A stretch of 36,918 nt of DNA, taken from assembly GCA_045588675.1 (NCBI GenBank), contig JAZNER010000015.1:1-36918 (forward strand), in the 5' to 3' direction. Under the pieces are notes generated by a model. The model searched no databases and was not told the DNA's origin. It saw only the letters and a list, made by a program, of their open reading frames with translations. Within the stretch, counting starts at the first letter, position 1, and each line of letters begins with the position of its first letter. A program made the translations under genes and the position numbers. This document shows, piece after piece, positions 1-9,234 of the stretch. The DNA comes from SVTX01 sp045588675. Lineage in GTDB: Bacteria; Bacillota; Clostridia; Oscillospirales; CAG-272.

Positions 1-2
1 AA

Positions 3-1754
3 CGCGAGGAAAAGCAAAGAACCACAGCGCTTGAGACAATGCAGGTGTATGCACCGCTGGCGCATAGACTCGGTATGCAAAAAATGAAGCATGAGCTCGA
101 AGATCTGGGTATTTTCTATCTGGACCCGATAGGTTATGCTGAGGTCAAGGATGACATTCAGAAAAAATTCGGTCAGACCAGAAACCTGATTGAAAATGTC
201 AGAAGACATATTGAATCACGCTTGGCTGAAAATAAGATCGAATTTTTCCTTGAGGGGCGCGTTAAGTCGGTATACAGCATATATAAGAAAATGTATAATC
301 AAAACAAGAGCTTTGATGAGATTTACGACTTTTATGCCTTGCGCGTAATTGTTGAAACAGAGCTTGAATGTTATAGCGTTCTTGGTATTATACACGAGAT
401 GTTTAAATCTATCCCAGGTAGATTTAAGGATTATATCTCAACTCCGAAGCCTAATATGTACCGCTCCTTGCATACAACTGTAATTGGTCGCGACGGAATT
501 CCTTTTGAGGTTCAGATAAGAACCCGTGAGATGCACCATATTGCCGAATACGGTATCGCGGCACACTGGAAATATAAATCCGGAGCATCCTCGAAGGAGG
601 ATATGGACAAAAAGCTTGAATGGATTGCAAGGCTTATTGAAACCGAGGACGATACGCGCGACCCCGATGAATTTATGCAGGCGCTTAAAACAGACATTTT
701 CCACGATGAAGTGTTTGTTTTCACCCCAAAGGGAGATGTTATTGCGCTTCCTCACGGTGCTACGGTTATTGACTTTGCTTATGCTATTCACTCGGCGGTC
801 GGAAACAAGATGATTGGCGCGAAGATCAACGGTATGATAGTTCCGATAGACCGCGCCGTGCAAAACGGTGAAATCGTTGAGGTTTTAACCTCAACAAGCT
901 CTCGCGGACCGAGCCGAGATTGGCTGAATATCGTAAAGACCAGCGAGTCTAAGGCAAAAATCAGACAATGGTTCAAAAAGGAAAGCAAGCCTGAAAATAT
1001 TGCGCTTGGACGCTCAATAGTTGACGGAGAATTTAAAAAGCATTCTGCAAAGCCCGGCGAACAGCAAAAGAGCGAGATGGTTTCAAGTATTGCTCAAAAG
1101 CTTGGCTTTGCTACGGCAGAGGACCTATATAATGCAATCGGCTACGGCGGAGTGTCGCTTAATAAGTTTGCAAGCAAGCTGAGGGATGAAATCAGTAAGA
1201 TAAACACCGCCGAGCCTGAAGTTCCTCAAAATATCACCGAAACCGATATTATCCAAAAGACAAAGCCCAAGCACCTTAAATCAAACAGCGGAATTGTTGT
1301 TGACGGAGAGAGCGGGTGTCAGGTCAAGTTTGCTAAGTGTTGTAATCCTTTGCCCGGTGATGATGTAATCGGCTTTATAACAAAGGGCTATGGAATTTCT
1401 ATTCATAAGAAGGATTGCCCGAATGTTATTGAGGGTCTGAAAAACGAAGAAAACCGTACTCGCTGGGTTGACGCTTATTGGGAGGGCAATGACGGTGCGG
1501 ATAACTCAAAGAACGTATATGAGGCACTGCTTCAGCTCTTTACCGAGGACAGAGTTGGAATGCTTGCTGATATTGCGGTTGCACTCGCCGATATGAGAGT
1601 TGCTATTCTGCACGTTAATTCTCAAAAGAGAAATCTTGGCAGATGTATTATAAGCTTGAAGATAAGCTGTAAAAATATTGAGCACTATAACTCGATCGTG
1701 GCAAGATTACGCACACTTAAAGGCGTAGAGAGCGTTGCACGCGGATTTTCATAA
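3..1754 (+). CDS. relA: RelA/SpoT family (p)ppGpp synthetase/hydrolase, 5'-truncated
   Basis: Makes and breaks the stringent-response alarmone (p)ppGpp in the cytosol. The reading frame is open to the left edge; the codons before the first ATG (position 39) read as the family's conserved run into YAPLAHRLG, so position 39 is not the start and most of the N-terminal HD hydrolase domain is outside the window. Seen here: the synthetase domain (RFKDYI near 421, YRSLHT, then EVQIRT and HHIAEYGIAAHW), a TGS domain (VFVFTPKGDVIALP, about 715-890), the Cys/His element (FAKCCNPLPGDD to HKKDCPN, about 1320-1425) and a C-terminal ACT domain. It is followed 24 bases later by dtd, a common clostridial pairing. 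Whether it is bifunctional cannot be judged without the missing part. Confidence 0.95.
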   Translation, partial: REEKQRTTALETMQVYAPLAHRLGMQKMKHELEDLGIFYLDPIGYAEVKDDIQKKFGQTRNLIENVRRHIESRLAENKIEFFLEGRVKSVYSIYKKMYNQNKSFDEIYDFYALRVIVETELECYSVLGIIHEMFKSIPGRFKDYISTPKPNMYRSLHTTVIGRDGIPFEVQIRTREMHHIAEYGIAAHWKYKSGASSKEDMDKKLEWIARLIETEDDTRDPDEFMQALKTDIFHDEVFVFTPKGDVIALPHGATVIDFAYAIHSAVGNKMIGAKINGMIVPIDRAVQNGEIVEVLTSTSSRGPSRDWLNIVKTSESKAKIRQWFKKESKPENIALGRSIVDGEFKKHSAKPGEQQKSEMVSSIAQKLGFATAEDLYNAIGYGGVSLNKFASKLRDEISKINTAEPEVPQNITETDIIQKTKPKHLKSNSGIVVDGESGCQVKFAKCCNPLPGDDVIGFITKGYGISIHKKDCPNVIEGLKNEENRTRWVDAYWEGNDGADNSKNVYEALLQLFTEDRVGMLADIAVALADMRVAILHVNSQKRNLGRCIISLKISCKNIEHYNSIVARLRTLKGVESVARGFS

Positions 1755-1778
1755 TAAAAATTTAAAGGATTAATTATA

Positions 1779-2240
1779 ATGAAGGCAGTATTACAAAGGG
1801 TAAAATCGGCAAATGTCCGCGTTGACGGCGAGCTTGTCGGAGAATGCAGAGAGGGGCTTTTAATTCTTCTTGGAGTTGCGCGAGGCGACACCGAGGAGGA
1901 CGCGAGCCTTCTTGCCACCAAAATATGCAATCTGCGCATATTTACGGACGAAAACGATAAAATGAATTTGTCTGTAAAAAATATTGACGGTGAAGCCCTT
2001 GTAATATCGCAGTTCACATTAATGGCAAACTACAAGCATGGCAACCGTCCGGATTTTTTGGAAAGCGCACCGCCTGCTGAGGCGAACAGACTTTACGAAT
2101 ATTTTAAGTCGCTACTCACATCGGAATTAAAGCAGGTTGGAAGCGGTGTGTTCGGAGCACATATGGAGGTCAGTCTTATAAATGACGGCCCTGTGACCAT
2201 AGTAATGGATAGCGAAGTTCTAAAAAAGAAAAAATGTTAA
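1779..2240 (+). CDS. dtd: D-aminoacyl-tRNA deacylase
   Basis: Removes D-amino acids (and misplaced glycine) from mischarged tRNA in the cytosol, a proofreading step of translation. The 153 residues match the family's usual length of about 145-150. The hallmarks are the SQFTL motif and the NDGPVT segment, which supplies the Gly-cisPro pair used for chirality checking across the homodimer. An AAAGGA ribosome-binding site at about 1764 precedes the ATG by nine bases. It is probably co-transcribed with relA. Confidence 0.95.
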   Translation: MKAVLQRVKSANVRVDGELVGECREGLLILLGVARGDTEEDASLLATKICNLRIFTDENDKMNLSVKNIDGEALVISQFTLMANYKHGNRPDFLESAPPAEANRLYEYFKSLLTSELKQVGSGVFGAHMEVSLINDGPVTIVMDSEVLKKKKC

Positions 2241-2269
2241 AAGACGAATGAAAGGTTCGGAATTTTCAA

Positions 2270-3769
2270 ATGAAGCTTAAGGTTAACGGAAACATAAATA
2301 AATATTATGTTCAAACTCTTTGTATGATATTTTTCCCCGGCGAAAAATTTTCCGAAAAGGAAGAGGAATGCGAAAGAGAAAATGAGCCTGATATGTCGCT
2401 TTCGATTGAGGAAACAGAGGACGGGGTGCGCGTTTTTGCAGAGCTTTATGTTGGTGTAAAAAGCTCAATAGCCGAAAAGGTTTATCCGAGAAGAGAGGAC
2501 ATTACCTATGACAGACTTAAAAAGCTTGCCATAGGGGACGCTGTGCTCTCTGTTTGCGGAGAGGTTCTTGGCTACAGACCGTCGTGGGGTATGCTTGTCG
2601 GTGTCAGACCGAGCAAGGTTGCTACCGAGATGTTAGAGAATGGAATGTCAAAGACAAGGGTGAAAAAGACGCTTGTGAATGATTATTTTGTAATTCCCAA
2701 AAAAGCAGCTCTTGCAACAGAGGTCGCGCTGAATGAGTCAGAGCTTGTAAAGCAAGCCGACCCCCGTGCGTGCAGCGTGTATATTTCAATACCTTTTTGC
2801 CCGACAAGATGCGCATATTGCTCATTTGTGTCATATACTTCTAAAAAACTGCTTTCAACAATCCCCGATTATCTTGTAGCTCTCGGCAAAGAAATCAAGG
2901 CTAATTTTGATTTGATACGCGAGCTTGGCTTAAAGGTTAAAACAATATACATAGGCGGGGGTACACCGACAGTTCTTGAGGAAGGTCAGCTTGAATGGTT
3001 GCTTAAAACTGTGGCGGAGAATTATGATGTTTCATCAGTTGAGGAATATACTCTTGAGGCAGGTAGGCCAGATACGATTACAGAGGGCAAGATGAAAATA
3101 GCCGCTGCCTACGGCGTGAACAGAATAAGTGTAAATCCTCAAACGCTCAATGACGATGTTTTGAGAATCATAGGTCGCTCGCATACAGCAGATGATTTTC
3201 TGCGCGCATACGATATAGCGCGTAAGGCAGGCAGTTTCATTATTAATACAGATGTTATTGCAGGACTTCCGGGTGACAATTTCGCAAGCTTTTCAAGCTC
3301 TTATGACCATATTGTCGCTCTTCGACCTGAAAACATCACAGTACATACATTCAGCGTCAAGAAGGCAAGCGACGCTCTTAAAAATTTCAGCAATATCTAT
3401 TCTGTAAGGGGCGGCGATGTTGGCAAGTGCGTGGATTATTCGCAGATTAAGGCACAGCACGAGGGCTATCAACCGTACTATATGTACAGACAAAAAAATA
3501 CGGTCGGCAATTATGAGAATGTCGGCTTTGCACTTGACGGGAAAAAGGGTCTTTACAACATCTATATGATGGAGGAAATCCATTCGATATTTGCCGCAGG
3601 AGCGGGAGCCGTTTCTAAATTTGTGGATTATAATCCCCAAAACGGAGAAAAGCGCATAATAGAAAGATTTTTCAATCAGAAATACCCATATGAATATCTC
3701 GCAGAGGACAAAACGCAGGAAAAGCTTGACGCGGCGAGAGAATTTTATATTCGCAGAGGCTTGATTTAA
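2270..3769 (+). CDS. hemZ: HemZ-type radical SAM coproporphyrinogen III dehydrogenase
   Basis: Predicted radical SAM enzyme related to oxygen-independent coproporphyrinogen III oxidase, classically placed in heme biosynthesis. The 499 residues match the length of Bacillus HemZ (about 500), longer than plain HemN/HemW. The SAM/4Fe-4S motif CPTRCAYC has its cysteines at residues 177, 181 and 184, preceded by a family-typical N-terminal domain of about 165 residues. A glycine-rich GGGTPT follows. The best GGAA ribosome-binding site is weak. It lies 29 bases after dtd and is probably in the same operon. The exact substrate in this organism is inferred from the family; no other heme gene is in the window. 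Confidence 0.9.
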   Translation: MKLKVNGNINKYYVQTLCMIFFPGEKFSEKEEECERENEPDMSLSIEETEDGVRVFAELYVGVKSSIAEKVYPRREDITYDRLKKLAIGDAVLSVCGEVLGYRPSWGMLVGVRPSKVATEMLENGMSKTRVKKTLVNDYFVIPKKAALATEVALNESELVKQADPRACSVYISIPFCPTRCAYCSFVSYTSKKLLSTIPDYLVALGKEIKANFDLIRELGLKVKTIYIGGGTPTVLEEGQLEWLLKTVAENYDVSSVEEYTLEAGRPDTITEGKMKIAAAYGVNRISVNPQTLNDDVLRIIGRSHTADDFLRAYDIARKAGSFIINTDVIAGLPGDNFASFSSSYDHIVALRPENITVHTFSVKKASDALKNFSNIYSVRGGDVGKCVDYSQIKAQHEGYQPYYMYRQKNTVGNYENVGFALDGKKGLYNIYMMEEIHSIFAAGAGAVSKFVDYNPQNGEKRIIERFFNQKYPYEYLAEDKTQEKLDAAREFYIRRGLI

Positions 3770-3840
3770 ATTGTTTACGCCTTACTGTTTTTGGTTAAAA
3801 ATCATTCAATAAAAATAATAACAATCAGGGGAGAGTTTTT

Positions 3841-4764
3841 ATGAGTAACAGTATGGGCAAAGAAAATGTTAATTTAAAGCAGGGATTTACAAAAATAAAC
3901 AAGGATTTCGTAGAGCTTTGCGATAAGTCTCTTGATGATAAATTTACAGAGGCGACAAAAATTCTCGCAGAGGAGAAGAATTCAAGAATTATAGGCTTGA
4001 CAGGACCGACCTGCTCGGGTAAAACGACTGCCGCAAAAAAGCTTACCTCAGATTTTGAAAAGATAGGCAAAAGGATACATCCCGTGTCACTTGATGACTT
4101 TTACCGCGACCATTTTTCAAGAAAGGCTCTTGAAAAATTAGACCTGTCTAAAATAGACTTCGACTCACCTGATACCTTTGATAACGAAGAATTTGAACGA
4201 TTTATAAACGAGATTTTTTCAAAGGGAAGGGCAAAGAAGCCGATTTTCGGTTTTACAGAAGGAACAAGAACGGGCAGTGAGGAAATAGTGCTTGGAGAAA
4301 ACGATGTCCTGCTTTTTGAGGGGATACAGGTGCTTTATCCGTCGGTTTCATCGGTAATTGAGGGAAATGGCGGCTTGGTGCTGTATGTTTATCCCAGCAG
4401 CACAATTGAAGTTAACGGCAAAAGGTTTGAGTCCGATTTTATAAGACTTTGCCGCAGACTTGTACGCGACAATAATTTTCGCGGTGCTGCTCCCGAATTC
4501 ACCTTTTCGGTTTGGGAGGGAGTCCGTAAGAATGAGATTGAGAACATTTTTCCTCATCTGCATCTTTGCGATGTTGAAATTGATACTACACTCGCGTATG
4601 AGCTCAATATTCTGGCGCCGTATCTTCGCAAAATGCTGAGCAAAATGACAGAAGATGACGAGCATTATGCTCAAAGCAGAAAAATTCTTGAAATGTTTGT
4701 GGGAATTGAGGCGATGGATAAATCAGTAATTTCGCCGACTTCACTATATAATGAATTTGTATAA
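3841..4764 (+). CDS. uridine kinase/phosphoribulokinase-family nucleoside kinase
   Basis: P-loop kinase of the uridine kinase family, likely phosphorylating a nucleoside in pyrimidine salvage. The Walker A motif TGPTCSGKTT lies about 50 residues in, followed by VSLDDFYRD, the family's substrate-binding segment, and LLFEGIQVLYP around the Walker B position. A strong AGGGGAGAG ribosome-binding site precedes the ATG. It has about 45 residues before the kinase fold, which plain Udk proteins lack; many clostridial relatives instead carry a larger N-terminal TGS-like part, which is not seen here. The substrate is not determinable from sequence. The 71 bases before it hold no promoter I would defend. 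Confidence 0.75.
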   Translation: MSNSMGKENVNLKQGFTKINKDFVELCDKSLDDKFTEATKILAEEKNSRIIGLTGPTCSGKTTAAKKLTSDFEKIGKRIHPVSLDDFYRDHFSRKALEKLDLSKIDFDSPDTFDNEEFERFINEIFSKGRAKKPIFGFTEGTRTGSEEIVLGENDVLLFEGIQVLYPSVSSVIEGNGGLVLYVYPSSTIEVNGKRFESDFIRLCRRLVRDNNFRGAAPEFTFSVWEGVRKNEIENIFPHLHLCDVEIDTTLAYELNILAPYLRKMLSKMTEDDEHYAQSRKILEMFVGIEAMDKSVISPTSLYNEFV

Positions 4765-4781
4765 ATTTAAGGAAACAGTAT

Positions 4782-6071
4782 ATGAGTATTCTTTTTAAAA
4801 ATGTTTATTTGCCAGAGAGCTGCGGCTACGGGCATAAAACTGTAAACATATTGATTGAAGACGACAGAATTGCATATATCGGCGAGAAGCTTCCTAAAAT
4901 CCTTGCATTGAGGACGATAGAGGGAAACGGAAACCTTGTCATTCCCGCATTTTATAACGCACATTGCCACAGTGCTATGACGCTTTTTCGCGGATATGGC
5001 GACGATTTGCCACTTGGACGGTGGCTTGATGAAAAGATACTTCCCGCTGAGGAAAAGCTTGACAGCGAGAGAGTGTATTATGGCTCAATGCTGGCGATTG
5101 CAGAAATGCTCAGAGGGGGAGTGGTATCCTTCTCGGATATGTACTATTTCCTTGACGATACGGCAAGAGCAATCAGCGAGAGCGGCGTAAAGGCCAATAT
5201 TTCGCGCTCTATAGTATCCTTTGACAAAGATATTGATGTTGCGAATGATTACAGAATAGCCGAAGCAATTGAGCTATATAAGAGATGGCATAATGCAGAT
5301 AACGGACGAATAAAGGTTGAAATGTCGCTTCACGCAGAATATACGAATGTTGAGAAGTGTTGCAGATATGTTGCGTTCCTTGCGCGCGAGATGGGTACGG
5401 GTATTCATATTCACGCATCAGAAACGGCAAGTGAGCACGAAAAATGTATTGAAAGGCACGGCGTAACACCAATTAAATTTTTTGAGGATACGGGAGTTCT
5501 TGATGTGCCTGTGACTGCTGCTCATTGTGTTTGGGTAGATAACAACGATATTCAGATTATGAAAAATCATAATGTAACCGTTGTTCACAATCCTGTAAGC
5601 AATTTAAAGCTTGGAAGCGGAATTATGCCTTATAGGAAATTGAGAGAGGCAGGAATTAATATCGCGCTGGGTACTGACGGAGCAGCTTCAAATAATTCGA
5701 TAAGTATTTTGCGAGAGCTGCAATTTGCATCTCTTATTCATAAGGGCGAGGAGCTTGACCCGACGGTTACGAATGCCGGCGATATGCTTGAAATGGCGAC
5801 AAGAAACGGAGCGTTGGCTCAGGGACGCGAGGATTGCGGTAAAATAGAGGTGGGCGCAAAAGCTGATTTGCTGCTTGTGGATATGGATTCTATCGGCAAT
5901 ATTCCGTCCTACAATTTTGAATCGACAATTTGTTATAGCGCGTCGGAATCCGATATACTTATGACGGTTTGCGACGGAAGAATACTTTATGAAAGAGGCA
6001 CATATACTTCAATTGATGAGGAACGCTTGCGCTATGAAGCAAAAAGGGTAATTTCTCACTACTTCGATTGA
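4782..6071 (+). CDS. mtaD: amidohydrolase, MTA/SAH (adenosyl) deaminase-like
   Basis: Metal-dependent cytosolic deaminase of the amidohydrolase superfamily, closest by motif to 5-methylthioadenosine/S-adenosylhomocysteine deaminases (TrzN/AtzA branch). The metal ligands are visible: HCH at residues 61-63, the histidine of SLHAEYT, the histidine of AAHCVW and the aspartate of GTDGAASNN. The RG-(x)n-L-WL segment after the first motif (FRGYGDDLPLGRWL) is typical of this branch. The 429 residues are normal for the family. AAGGAAA precedes the ATG. It starts 17 bases after the kinase, consistent with a nucleoside-salvage pair. Guanine deaminase or another nucleoside deaminase cannot be excluded. 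Confidence 0.8.
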   Translation: MSILFKNVYLPESCGYGHKTVNILIEDDRIAYIGEKLPKILALRTIEGNGNLVIPAFYNAHCHSAMTLFRGYGDDLPLGRWLDEKILPAEEKLDSERVYYGSMLAIAEMLRGGVVSFSDMYYFLDDTARAISESGVKANISRSIVSFDKDIDVANDYRIAEAIELYKRWHNADNGRIKVEMSLHAEYTNVEKCCRYVAFLAREMGTGIHIHASETASEHEKCIERHGVTPIKFFEDTGVLDVPVTAAHCVWVDNNDIQIMKNHNVTVVHNPVSNLKLGSGIMPYRKLREAGINIALGTDGAASNNSISILRELQFASLIHKGEELDPTVTNAGDMLEMATRNGALAQGREDCGKIEVGAKADLLLVDMDSIGNIPSYNFESTICYSASESDILMTVCDGRILYERGTYTSIDEERLRYEAKRVISHYFD

Positions 6072-6087
6072 GGGCGGTGTGTGATAG

Positions 6088-7683
6088 TTGGCAGAGCTTG
6101 AAAGCAAAATCAGGACTTCAAATAAAAACAACAGATTTTTGTCGGGAGTATTTGTGCTCACGCTGTCAGCTGTTATCGTAAAAATAATAGGACTTATCTA
6201 CAAAATACCTATGCTCAGGCTTCTTGGGAGCGAGGGCATGGGTTATTTTAATTCCGCTTATGAGATTTACGCGCTTTTCTGCACGATCTCAACGGCGGGC
6301 TTGCCTGTTGCTATGTCGGTTTTGATTTCATCCTCTGAAACAAAAAAAGAGGGAATGACATCGCGGATATTCAAGACATCATTCAGGCTTTTCTTAATTC
6401 TCGGGATAGTCGGAAGCGCAATTATGATTGCCTTTGCTTATCCGATTTCGGCTATACTTAAGAGTGAGGAGGCTATGCCCTCTATTCTTGCTATTTCGCC
6501 TACTGTTTTGTTTATTTGTATTTCAAGCGCGTACAGGGGCTATTTTCAGGGGCTTGAAAAAATGCTGCCGACAGCGATTTCTCAAATTATTGAGGCGCTT
6601 GGAAAATTAATCTTGGGACTTGTATTTGCATTTGTTGCGCTTGATTTGGGGCTTGAAACGCCGACAGTTGCGGCTTTTGCCGTACTCGGTCTGACAGTTG
6701 GCACGGCTATTTCTATGCTATATCTCGCGCTGTCAAAGGTGTTTTCACACAAGGGGGATACAGGGCCGACATTTGCCTTTGGCGACGGCAATAAAATACT
6801 CCCCTCACTTTTGAAAATTGCAGTGCCCGTAACCTTGTCGTCAGCTACAATAAGCCTTACAAAGCTTATTGATATGACAACAATTCTTCGAAGGCTGCAA
6901 AGCATAGGATATAGCAATAGCGAGGCGTTTTCCATGTACGGAAGCTACACGACCTTGGCTCTGCCGCTGTTTAGTCTGGCTCCCGCGCTTATAAGCTCGG
7001 TGGCGCTTCCACTTGTGCCGTCACTTTCCTCAGCCGCCGCGAAAAATGACGGGCGTGAGGCGGTGACTATCGTTGAGCGGGCAGTAAGGCTGACTGCAAT
7101 TGTTTCAATGCCTATTTCACTGGGATTGCTGTTTTTTTCAAAGGATATTTTATCTCTTATTTTCAGCGGTGAGGCAGATGCAATAAGAATTTCCTCTCCG
7201 CTTCTTGCCTCTCTTGGCTTGTCGGTCGCTCTGTCTTGCCTTGTAACTGTCGGAAATGCTATCCTTCAAGCCTACTCAAAGGCGGTCATTCCAATTATAT
7301 CAATGGCAGTTGGAGCGCTTATTAAGATAGTGCTGGCTTATACTTTAATAGGTATTCCGCAGATTAATATTGCGGGCGCGCCGATCAGCACGTTTTTTTG
7401 CGACCTTGCAATAAATGCAATAAATTTTTATTATATATGCAGGGAATTGGAGTGCCCTATATCACTTCTCGGCGTATTTGTAAAGCCGTATCTGTCGGCG
7501 TTTATAGCAGTTTTCGGAGCAAAGCTGTTTTTTGTAATGCTACAAAACAATTTTGACAATTTTGACATAAGACTGCTGACGCTTTTGTCAATTTTGCTGG
7601 CGGCGGTAATTTACTTGCCTGTTTCAATTCTGACAGGAGCAATTCAAAAGCAGGATTTAAATTTGAAATTAAAAAGAAATTAA
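6088..7683 (+). CDS. SpoVB/YabM-type polysaccharide flippase (MOP/MATE superfamily)
   Basis: Integral membrane protein of 531 residues with about 14 hydrophobic segments, belonging to the MurJ/SpoVB/oligosaccharide flippase superfamily that moves lipid-linked sugars across the membrane. The N-terminal block (FVLTLSAVIVKIIGLIYKIP) and the following GSEGMGYFNSAYEIY are characteristic of the SpoVB/YabM branch. The start is a TTG at 6088; GAGGGCGG at 6070-6077 gives a suitable ribosome-binding site and no better start is in frame. In Bacillus the order yabM-yabN-yabO-yabP-yabQ-divIC is the same as here, so this is the positional counterpart of yabM. A spore cortex precursor role is inferred from family and place only. 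Confidence 0.85.
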   Translation: MAELESKIRTSNKNNRFLSGVFVLTLSAVIVKIIGLIYKIPMLRLLGSEGMGYFNSAYEIYALFCTISTAGLPVAMSVLISSSETKKEGMTSRIFKTSFRLFLILGIVGSAIMIAFAYPISAILKSEEAMPSILAISPTVLFICISSAYRGYFQGLEKMLPTAISQIIEALGKLILGLVFAFVALDLGLETPTVAAFAVLGLTVGTAISMLYLALSKVFSHKGDTGPTFAFGDGNKILPSLLKIAVPVTLSSATISLTKLIDMTTILRRLQSIGYSNSEAFSMYGSYTTLALPLFSLAPALISSVALPLVPSLSSAAAKNDGREAVTIVERAVRLTAIVSMPISLGLLFFSKDILSLIFSGEADAIRISSPLLASLGLSVALSCLVTVGNAILQAYSKAVIPIISMAVGALIKIVLAYTLIGIPQINIAGAPISTFFCDLAINAINFYYICRELECPISLLGVFVKPYLSAFIAVFGAKLFFVMLQNNFDNFDIRLLTLLSILLAAVIYLPVSILTGAIQKQDLNLKLKRN

Positions 7684-7702
7684 ACATAAAGGACTGTAAA
7701 AA

Positions 7703-8527
7703 ATGAAAAATCAATTCACACTCGCGGAAAGAAAAGAAAAAATCGACTATATTTTATCGCGTGAAAAATACGGCTTTGATGAGCTTGTTCTGATTATGGA
7801 GCTTTTGCGCGGTGAGGGGGGCTGTCCTTGGGACATAGAGCAGACCCACGAAAGCATAAGAAATAACTTCATAGAGGAAACCTATGAGGTAATTGAGGCT
7901 ATTGACACCGAAAACCCGAAGCTTTTGCGCGAGGATCTTGGCGATGTGCTTTTGCAGATTGCCTTTCACGCGCAGATTGAGAACGAGGAAGATAGGTTTG
8001 ACATATATGATGTAACACACGATGTCTGTGCCAAGCTTATTCACCGCCACCCGCACATTTTTGGTAATGTTGAGGTAGGAAGTACTGACGAGGTGCTTGC
8101 CAATTGGGACAAGATCAAGTGTGAGGAAAAGAAAAGGGAAACTCTCACCGATAAATTGCGCGCCATTCCGCCAATGCTGCCGTCCTTGCTTCGCGCTCAA
8201 AAGGTAGGGAAGAAGGCGTCGTTCTTTGACTTTGAAACAACAGAAGCAGTTTTTGACAAGTTATACGAGGAAATAGATGAGGTCAAGTCAGCAATGGCAG
8301 AGGGAAATGAGGAGCATATTGCTGAGGAAATGGGAGATCTGCTGTTGACGGTTACAAGCCTGTCGAGAAAAATCGGAGTTGACTGTGAGGAAGCACTATA
8401 TAAAGCAACCAATAAATTCATTGATAGATTTGAAAAAGTTGAAAATTTGGCTATCTCACAAGGCAAAAATGTTGAAAAAATGACTATGAAAGAGCTTGAC
8501 GAGGTATGGGATAGCATAAAACACTAA
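7703..8527 (+). CDS. mazG: MazG family nucleoside triphosphate pyrophosphohydrolase (YabN counterpart)
   Basis: Hydrolyses (d)NTPs to NMP and pyrophosphate, a house-cleaning activity. The 274 residues contain two tandem MazG modules: the first with GGCPWD and EETYEVIEAID then REDLGDVLLQ, the second with LYEEIDEV and EEMGDLLL. The acidic EExxE/ExxD helices bind magnesium. Bacillus YabN has an extra N-terminal SAM-methyltransferase-like domain that is absent here, so this is the MazG-only form. It starts 19 bases after the flippase and is probably co-transcribed. Confidence 0.92.
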   Translation: MKNQFTLAERKEKIDYILSREKYGFDELVLIMELLRGEGGCPWDIEQTHESIRNNFIEETYEVIEAIDTENPKLLREDLGDVLLQIAFHAQIENEEDRFDIYDVTHDVCAKLIHRHPHIFGNVEVGSTDEVLANWDKIKCEEKKRETLTDKLRAIPPMLPSLLRAQKVGKKASFFDFETTEAVFDKLYEEIDEVKSAMAEGNEEHIAEEMGDLLLTVTSLSRKIGVDCEEALYKATNKFIDRFEKVENLAISQGKNVEKMTMKELDEVWDSIKH

Positions 8528-8563
8528 AAAAATCAAAAAAACCATTAAATTTTTTGATTTTTT
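8527..8563 (+). terminator. AT-only inverted repeat after mazG, possible weak terminator
   Basis: Two 14-base arms, AAAAAATCAAAAAA (8527-8540) and its exact complement at 8550-8563, flank a 9-base spacer directly after the mazG stop. The right arm itself forms a T-rich tract. Only one G:C pair lies in the stem, so stability is low; it may separate mazG from the HU promoter. Confidence 0.4.
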
Positions 8564-8586
8564 GACTAATTTTTTTAAAAAACCTC

Positions 8587-8615
8587 TTGAAAATTTATCC
8601 AATATGTGATATAAT
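8587..8615 (+). promoter_or_regulatory. sigma-A promoter for the HU gene, extended -10
   Basis: TTGAAA at 8587-8592, a 17-base spacer, and TATAAT at 8610-8615 preceded by TGA, which gives an extended -10. Transcription would begin near 8622 and leave a leader of about 90 bases before the HU start codon. Confidence 0.85.
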
Positions 8616-8713
8616 AAATTTAATAAAAAAAATAACCGACAGGATGTGTGAAGCGTTTTGGCGCAAAGCTCTATCTTGCGGTAACAAAATTTAAAAGAAA
8701 GAGGTTCAAAATT

Positions 8714-8989
8714 ATGAACAAGTTACAGCTTACAGACGCACTCGCACAGAAGACAAATATGACAAAGAAGGACGCAGCAGAGGCAGTTAACGCTATTATC
8801 GACGTTATTGCAGAAACACTCGCAGCAGGCGACGATGTTAAGGTTACAGGTTTCGGTAGCTTTGAGGTTAAGTCACGCGCAGCAAGAGTTGGTAGAAATC
8901 CCAAGACTGGCGAAGCAGTTCAGATTCCCGCTTCCAAGTATGTTGCATTCAGCGCAGGAAGCCTTCTTAAGGATAAAGTTAACGGCTAA
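8714..8989 (+). CDS. hup: HU family DNA-binding protein
   Basis: Small nucleoid protein that bends and compacts DNA non-specifically as a dimer. With the ATG at 8714 it has 91 residues, the standard HU length; an upstream in-frame GTG at 8648 would add 22 residues not found in the family. Visible marks are MNKLQLTDALA at the N-terminus, the core GFGSFEV and the DNA-binding arm around GRNPKTGE. AAAGAGG precedes the ATG by about nine bases. The gene sits between mazG and rqcP, which in Bacillus are adjacent, and has its own strong promoter, so rqcP just downstream may share HU-level transcription. Confidence 0.95.
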   Translation: MNKLQLTDALAQKTNMTKKDAAEAVNAIIDVIAETLAAGDDVKVTGFGSFEVKSRAARVGRNPKTGEAVQIPASKYVAFSAGSLLKDKVNG

Positions 8990-8991
8990 TA

Positions 8992-9234
8992 ATGAGGCTT
9001 GATAAATTCCTGAAGGTTTCAAGAATCATAAAGAGAAGAACTGTAGCAAATGACGCCTGCGATTCCGAGCACGTTACGGTAAATGGCAGACTGGCAAAGG
9101 CATCTTATGATGTCAAGGTCGGCGATATACTGGAAATAAGCTTTGGCCAGAAAACTCTTAAGGTCAAAGTTTCAGATGTTCGAGAATTTACGGCAAAGTC
9201 TGACGCGGCTTCGCTTTATGAGGTAATTGAATAA
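8992..9234 (+). CDS. rqcP: S4-domain RNA-binding protein RqcP (YabO/Hsp15-like)
   Basis: An 80-residue single S4 domain (MRLDKFLKVSRIIKRR, then VTVNGRLAKASYDVKVGD). In Bacillus RqcP (YabO) works with RqcH on stalled 50S subunits to add alanine tails to unfinished chains. Length and motifs match that family and the position next to yabP-yabQ-divIC matches Bacillus. It starts two bases after the HU stop codon, so the two are very likely translated from one message. No RqcH gene is in the window. Confidence 0.9.
   Translation: MRLDKFLKVSRIIKRRTVANDACDSEHVTVNGRLAKASYDVKVGDILEISFGQKTLKVKVSDVREFTAKSDAASLYEVIE

Noticed and set aside
438..863. 141-codon reverse-strand open frame inside relA
   Set aside because: Antisense shadow of a strongly recognisable RelA domain; no ribosome-binding site and no protein-like pattern.
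3770..3840. Promoter before the uridine-kinase-like gene
   Set aside because: TTGTTT and TAAAAA elements are present but spacing is poor; not supportable.
8648..8713. GTG start adding 22 residues to HU
   Set aside because: HU proteins begin at MNKxxL; the ATG at 8714 has its own ribosome-binding site.
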